Assembly: GCA_964507325.1 (NCBI GenBank) | Contig: CAZDQL010000022.1 | Location: 11,462-75,461 of the forward strand | DNA from: CAZDQL01 sp964507325 | Lineage (GTDB): Bacteria; Planctomycetota; UBA1135; GCA-002686595 | Direction of reading: 5' to 3' | Length of the DNA stretch: 64,000 nucleotides | Shown here: positions 60,509 to 64,000 of the stretch, piece after piece | Layout: each line of letters begins with the position of its first letter | Position numbering within the stretch: position 1 is the first letter of the stretch | The notes under the pieces: generated by a model | What the model was told of the DNA's origin: nothing | Seen by the model: the letters and a program-made list of their open reading frames with translations, nothing else | Databases searched by the model: none | Made by a program: the position numbers and the translations under genes

Positions 60509-62772
60509 TGACTGTGCTCCCCTGTCGCAAGACCCTGGCGTCGCTCCTGGCCCTCGCCTGCCTGGTGGGCAGCGCCGGGGCGCAGGACGAACCGCACATC
60601 GGGTACGTGTTCCCAGCCGGCGTACAGCAGGGCGCCAGCTGTGTGCTCACCATCGGCGGTCAACATCTCGATGGGGCCAGCGCGGTCCACGTGACGGGTG
60701 CGGGCATCGAAGCGCGCGTGACCGACCTCCGCAAGCCGCTGACCCAGCGACAGATCGGCGCCCTGCGGGAGAGGATCACCGAGCGACGTGAGCGCGCGCG
60801 GGGGAGGGCAGCGGGCAGCGACGCCAAACCGGACTCCCCCAAGGGACCGATCGGCGGCTACGACGTCGACTCGATGACCATCGACGAGATCCGGGCGTTG
60901 ATCAAGAAGTTCCGCGACCCCAAGAAGCAGCGCAACGCCCAGATCGCAGAGACGGTCACCGTGGAGATCACCGCTTCGCGCTACGCCGCGCCGGGGGAGC
61001 GGGAACTGCGCCTGATGACCGATCGGGGGCTCTCCAACCCGCTCAAGTTCCACGTCGGTGGCTGGCCGGAGCTCACCGAGAGTGGGGATGAGGAGGGCCA
61101 GGACCGGGAGCCGCTGGCGCTGGGCGGTGTGCTGCCGGTCACCGTCAACGGTCAGATCCTCCCCGGCGACGTCGACCGCTATCGCTTCCGGGCCGCAGAG
61201 GGCGAGCGCTTGGTGGTCGCCGTCGACGCCCGGGAGTTGATCCCCTACCTGGCCGACGCGGTCCCCGGCTGGTTTCAGGCCACCCTGGCGCTCTACGATT
61301 CCAGTGGCGAGGAGCTGGCCTACGCGGACGACTTCCGCTTCGAGCCCGACCCCGTCGTCTGCTACGAGATCCCCGAGTCCGGCACCTACTCCCTCGAGAT
61401 CAAGGACTCGATCTACCGTGGGCGCGAGGACTTCGTCTACCGCATCACCCTGGGCGAGCTGCCCTTCGTGACCAGCATCTTCCCCCTCGGCGGACCCGCC
61501 GGGGAGGCCACCACCACGACGGTCAGCGGCTGGAACCTGCCGCAAGGGGAGCTGAGCGTGGACTGCTCCAGCTCCGAACCGGGGGTGCAGTGGGTCTCGG
61601 TCGACAGTGAAACGCGCGCCAGCAACCGGGTCCCCTTCGCGGTGGGCGACCAGCCGGAGACCCTCGAGAGCGAGCCGAACGGCACTGCGGCCAGTGCCCA
61701 GAAGGTCGAGCTCCCCATGATCGTGAATGGGCTCATCGACCAGCCTGGCGACCGGGACGTCTTCGAGTTCCGGGGGCGCTCGGGGGACGAGCTGGTGGTG
61801 GAGGTCTTTGCGCGCCGGCTGCACTCGCCCCTCGACTCGGTCTTGAGGCTCTACGATTCGCGCGGGCGCGAGCTGGCGATGAACGACGATCACGTCGATC
61901 TTGGTGCCGGCTTGACCACCCACCACGCCGACTCCCGGCTAGCGATGAGGCTGCGCTCCCGGGGGACCTACTACTTGCACCTGGAGGACACTCAAGGTCT
62001 GGGCGGTCCCGCCTACGCCTATCGCCTGCACATCCACAAGCAGCAGCCCGACTTCGAGCTGCGGGTGGTCCCGTCCAGTCTAAACGTCCGCCCCGGCGGA
62101 ACGGTGGCCATGACCGTGCACGCCCTGCGCAAGGACGGCTTCGAGGGCGAGATCAAACTGGCGCTGAAGGACCCGCCTCCGGGGTTCTCCCTGGCCGGCG
62201 CGCGCGTGCCCGCGAACACCGACGAGGTGCGCCTCACCTTGAAGGCCCCCGCCCGACCGTGGATCGCCCCGCTGCGTCTGGAGCTCGAGGGCCGCGCCCA
62301 GGTCGGGGGCCAGAAGATCCGCCGCTTGGCGCAGCCGGCGGACGATCGCATCCAGGCTTTCATCACTCACCACCTGGTGCCCGCCGACGAGTTGCTGGTC
62401 TCCATCACCGGGCAACGGGCCTCGCGCTTCACCGTCCGCCAAGTCGAGCCCTCGTTGGTGGAGTTGCGGCCCGGCGGCACGGCGGTGGTGCGCTTCGCGG
62501 TCCCCAAGCGGCCCAAGGTGAACAGCGTCGAGGTGGTCCTGGACGCCCCCCCCGAGGGCGTCGCCATCGAGAGCGTGACCATGGAGGAGGGCAGGGCCGC
62601 GATCGTGTTGTTCGCCGACGCGGAGCAGGTCGAGCCCGGCCTGCGCGGAAACCTGATCTTCGAGGTCTACCACCGAGGGCTCGTGAGGACGTCCGACGGC
62701 AAGGAGCGCAGGCGCCGGCTCCTGCTGGGCACCTTGCCCGCCACTCCATTCGAGATCGGCGAGGGGCCCTGA
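60508..62772 (+). CDS. Exported PPC-domain protein of the DUF1501 locus
   Basis: 754 residues with a signal peptide (MTVLPCRKTLASLLALACLV, cleavage near AGAQDE). A TIG/IPT-like domain (YVFPAGVQQGASCVLTIGGQ) is followed by a charged helix region near 85-140, then two bacterial pre-peptidase C-terminal domains: about 205-310 (GDVDRYRFRAAEGERLVVAVDA) and 390-510 (GDRDVFEFRGRSGDELVVEVFA). The C-terminal 240 residues hold further Ig-like strands with repeats of LRPGGTAVVRFAV and VRPGGTVAMTVHA. PPC domains often bind polysaccharide or aid secretion. It is coupled to DUF1501 by a one-base overlap, forming the planctomycete triad. Confidence 0.9.
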   Translation: MTVLPCRKTLASLLALACLVGSAGAQDEPHIGYVFPAGVQQGASCVLTIGGQHLDGASAVHVTGAGIEARVTDLRKPLTQRQIGALRERITERRERARGRAAGSDAKPDSPKGPIGGYDVDSMTIDEIRALIKKFRDPKKQRNAQIAETVTVEITASRYAAPGERELRLMTDRGLSNPLKFHVGGWPELTESGDEEGQDREPLALGGVLPVTVNGQILPGDVDRYRFRAAEGERLVVAVDARELIPYLADAVPGWFQATLALYDSSGEELAYADDFRFEPDPVVCYEIPESGTYSLEIKDSIYRGREDFVYRITLGELPFVTSIFPLGGPAGEATTTTVSGWNLPQGELSVDCSSSEPGVQWVSVDSETRASNRVPFAVGDQPETLESEPNGTAASAQKVELPMIVNGLIDQPGDRDVFEFRGRSGDELVVEVFARRLHSPLDSVLRLYDSRGRELAMNDDHVDLGAGLTTHHADSRLAMRLRSRGTYYLHLEDTQGLGGPAYAYRLHIHKQQPDFELRVVPSSLNVRPGGTVAMTVHALRKDGFEGEIKLALKDPPPGFSLAGARVPANTDEVRLTLKAPARPWIAPLRLELEGRAQVGGQKIRRLAQPADDRIQAFITHHLVPADELLVSITGQRASRFTVRQVEPSLVELRPGGTAVVRFAVPKRPKVNSVEVVLDAPPEGVAIESVTMEEGRAAIVLFADAEQVEPGLRGNLIFEVYHRGLVRTSDGKERRRRLLLGTLPATPFEIGEGP

Positions 62773-62826
62773 CCCCGAGCCCGTTGCCTGCGCCGCGTCG
62801 ACCGGAGCAGAGCCGAGTGAGCCGCC

Positions 62827-64000
62827 TCACTCGAACTTGCAGATGGCCATCGTGATGTCGTCTTCCTGGCTCTTGCCGGATCGGAAGTCGCGCACGGCGG
62901 CCTGCAAGTGGTCCACGATCTCCTGAGAGGTCGCTTGGTGATGTGTCTTGATGATCTCGATGGCGCGCTCGGGCTTGAAGAGCGTGCCGTCGGGCGCCCG
63001 GTTCTCCACCAGACCATCGGTGAAGAGCGCCAGGATGTCTCCCGCCTCGAACTCGATGTCCTCGACGAGGTCGTAGGAGCAATCCTGGAGGAAGCCCATC
63101 GCTGCCCCCGTGTGCTCCAGCTCCAACTTCACGCTGCCGGAGGAACTGATGATGTAGCCCGAAGTGTGTCCCGCACTCGCGTAGGAGAGCCGTCGACCGG
63201 GGACGTCGATCAGGACGAGCATCAGGGTCACGAAGCGGTCGTCCTCCAGATCCGCAATCAGGAACGCGTTGGTCCTGGCGAGGATCTCGGAGAGCCCCAG
63301 GCCAGAGGCTGTCAGAGAGTGCACGTAGGCGCGTGTCTGGGCCATGATCATCGCCGGACCCAGTCCATGCCCACTGACGTCGCCGATCGCTATCAGCAGC
63401 GCGTCTGGCGACACCGTCAAGTAGTCGAGATAGTCGCCACAGGTCAGTGTGGCCGAGGAAATCGCTCCGGCGAGGTCGATACCGCTCAGAGATGGAGGGC
63501 TGTCGGGGTAGAGCCGTTCCTGGACCTGAGCCGCCAGTTGGAGCTCCAGCTCTTGCTCCTGCCGCTTCCTGACTTCGGTCATGTCCTTGCAGACGGAGAC
63601 GAAGTGGCCCACGTGCCCGTCGGCGTCCTTCATGGGTGTGATCGTCTGCTCCGAGAAGAAGTGCTCTCCGTCCTTCCTCTTGTTGACCGTCAACGACCGG
63701 AACACCTTCCCCTGCTTGATCACCTCCCACATCGACCGGTACCACTCGTCATCGTGGACGCCTGACTTCAGGATCCTCGGGGTCTCTCCCACTGCCTCCT
63801 CGCGCGCGTAGCCGGTCAGGGCCTCGAAGGCCGGGTTGGCGTATTCGATGACTCCGTCGAAGTCCGTGATGAACACCGCGTCAGCGGTTTGCTCGACCGC
63901 ATTGGAGAGCTGGCGGAGGGATTCCTGCGCAGCTTTGTGGGCTGAGATGTCTTCGAAGATGCAGATTCCTCCCTGCACGTCGTCCGTACCGCTCTTGAGC
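62827..64000 (-). CDS. PAS-SpoIIE (RsbU-type) phosphatase, N-terminus beyond window
   Basis: At least 391 residues are visible; the frame remains open to 64000, so the start lies outside. The order is the tail of one PAS domain (GICIFEDISAHK), a full PAS/PAC (AVFITDFDGVIEYANPAFEALTGY to FVSVCKDMTEV), a short coiled linker, then a PP2C/SpoIIE domain with LLIAIGDVSGHGLGPAM, YASAGHTSGYI, LALFTDGLVENR and SQEDDITMAICKFE. The metal-binding aspartates (GDVSGHG, FTDG, DDIT) are all present. Such enzymes dephosphorylate an anti-sigma-factor antagonist in partner-switching stress pathways. No anti-sigma or antagonist gene is in the window. Confidence 0.9.
   Translation of the reverse strand, partial: LKSGTDDVQGGICIFEDISAHKAAQESLRQLSNAVEQTADAVFITDFDGVIEYANPAFEALTGYAREEAVGETPRILKSGVHDDEWYRSMWEVIKQGKVFRSLTVNKRKDGEHFFSEQTITPMKDADGHVGHFVSVCKDMTEVRKRQEQELELQLAAQVQERLYPDSPPSLSGIDLAGAISSATLTCGDYLDYLTVSPDALLIAIGDVSGHGLGPAMIMAQTRAYVHSLTASGLGLSEILARTNAFLIADLEDDRFVTLMLVLIDVPGRRLSYASAGHTSGYIISSSGSVKLELEHTGAAMGFLQDCSYDLVEDIEFEAGDILALFTDGLVENRAPDGTLFKPERAIEIIKTHHQATSQEIVDHLQAAVRDFRSGKSQEDDITMAICKFE

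Overview
The window is about 70 % GC, densely coded DNA that most likely comes from a Planctomycetota bacterium. Several genes point that way: a DUF1549/DUF1553, DUF1501 (Tat signal) and PPC-domain protein triad (57400-62772), two ECF sigma factor and Ser/Thr kinase pairs (one kinase fused to a formylglycine-generating-enzyme-like domain), a caspase, and many giant exported repeat proteins. A run of exactly 100 N (8096-8195) shows that this is a scaffolded draft or metagenome assembly. No tRNA, rRNA, CRISPR array, phage gene or transposase gene was seen.

Layout. 1-769: exported FG-GAP repeat protein, running off the left edge. 850-5355 (minus): TRAP transporter permeases DctM and DctQ, a short-chain dehydrogenase and glutaminyl-tRNA synthetase, almost without gaps. 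5479-10410: cardiolipin synthase, a PAS/HWE-type sensor kinase holding the N gap, and a glycosyltransferase. 10547-13705: secreted beta-helix protein with 591-bp repeats. 13724-16869: ECF sigma factor divergent from a kinase-FGE fusion. 16870-17405: a hairpin and a gene relic.

17406-34920 (plus) is the main feature: a 17.5-kb operon whose first nine genes overlap or abut by 1 to 4 bp: xdhA, xdhB, ygeY, ygeW, ygfK, ygeX, an xdhD-like molybdenum hydroxylase, ssnA and a fold-type II PLP enzyme. A hyuA-type hydantoinase follows after a small repeat element. This is the ygeWXY-ygfK-ssnA-hyuA-xdh gene set that has been linked in enterobacteria and gut anaerobes to uricase-independent purine/urate breakdown. 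Ring hydroxylation, amide-bond hydrolysis, carbamoyl transfer and finally 2,3-diaminopropionate deamination to pyruvate and ammonia would yield carbon and nitrogen. The set is complete except for carbamate kinase, a transporter and the molybdenum/selenium maturation genes, none of which lie in this window.

34954-48106: gingipain-like C25 protease, caspase, a divergent kinase with an ECF sigma factor, an exported protein of unknown function, a protein resembling the N-terminal lipid-binding module of vitellogenin/MTP, and an exported repeat protein. 48769-57000: an efflux adaptor plus MacB-like permease without ATPase, then ROK kinase, (alpha/alpha)6 glycosidase and heparinase II/III-like lyase (glycan use). 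57400-62772: the planctomycete triad. 62827-64000: PAS-SpoIIE phosphatase, cut by the right edge.

Three intergenic regions (33335-33529, 48389-48603 and about 57033-57162) carry copies of a short element with about 24-bp terminal inverted repeats, probably a non-autonomous mobile element. One copy splits hyuA from its operon and supplies or extends its N-terminus.
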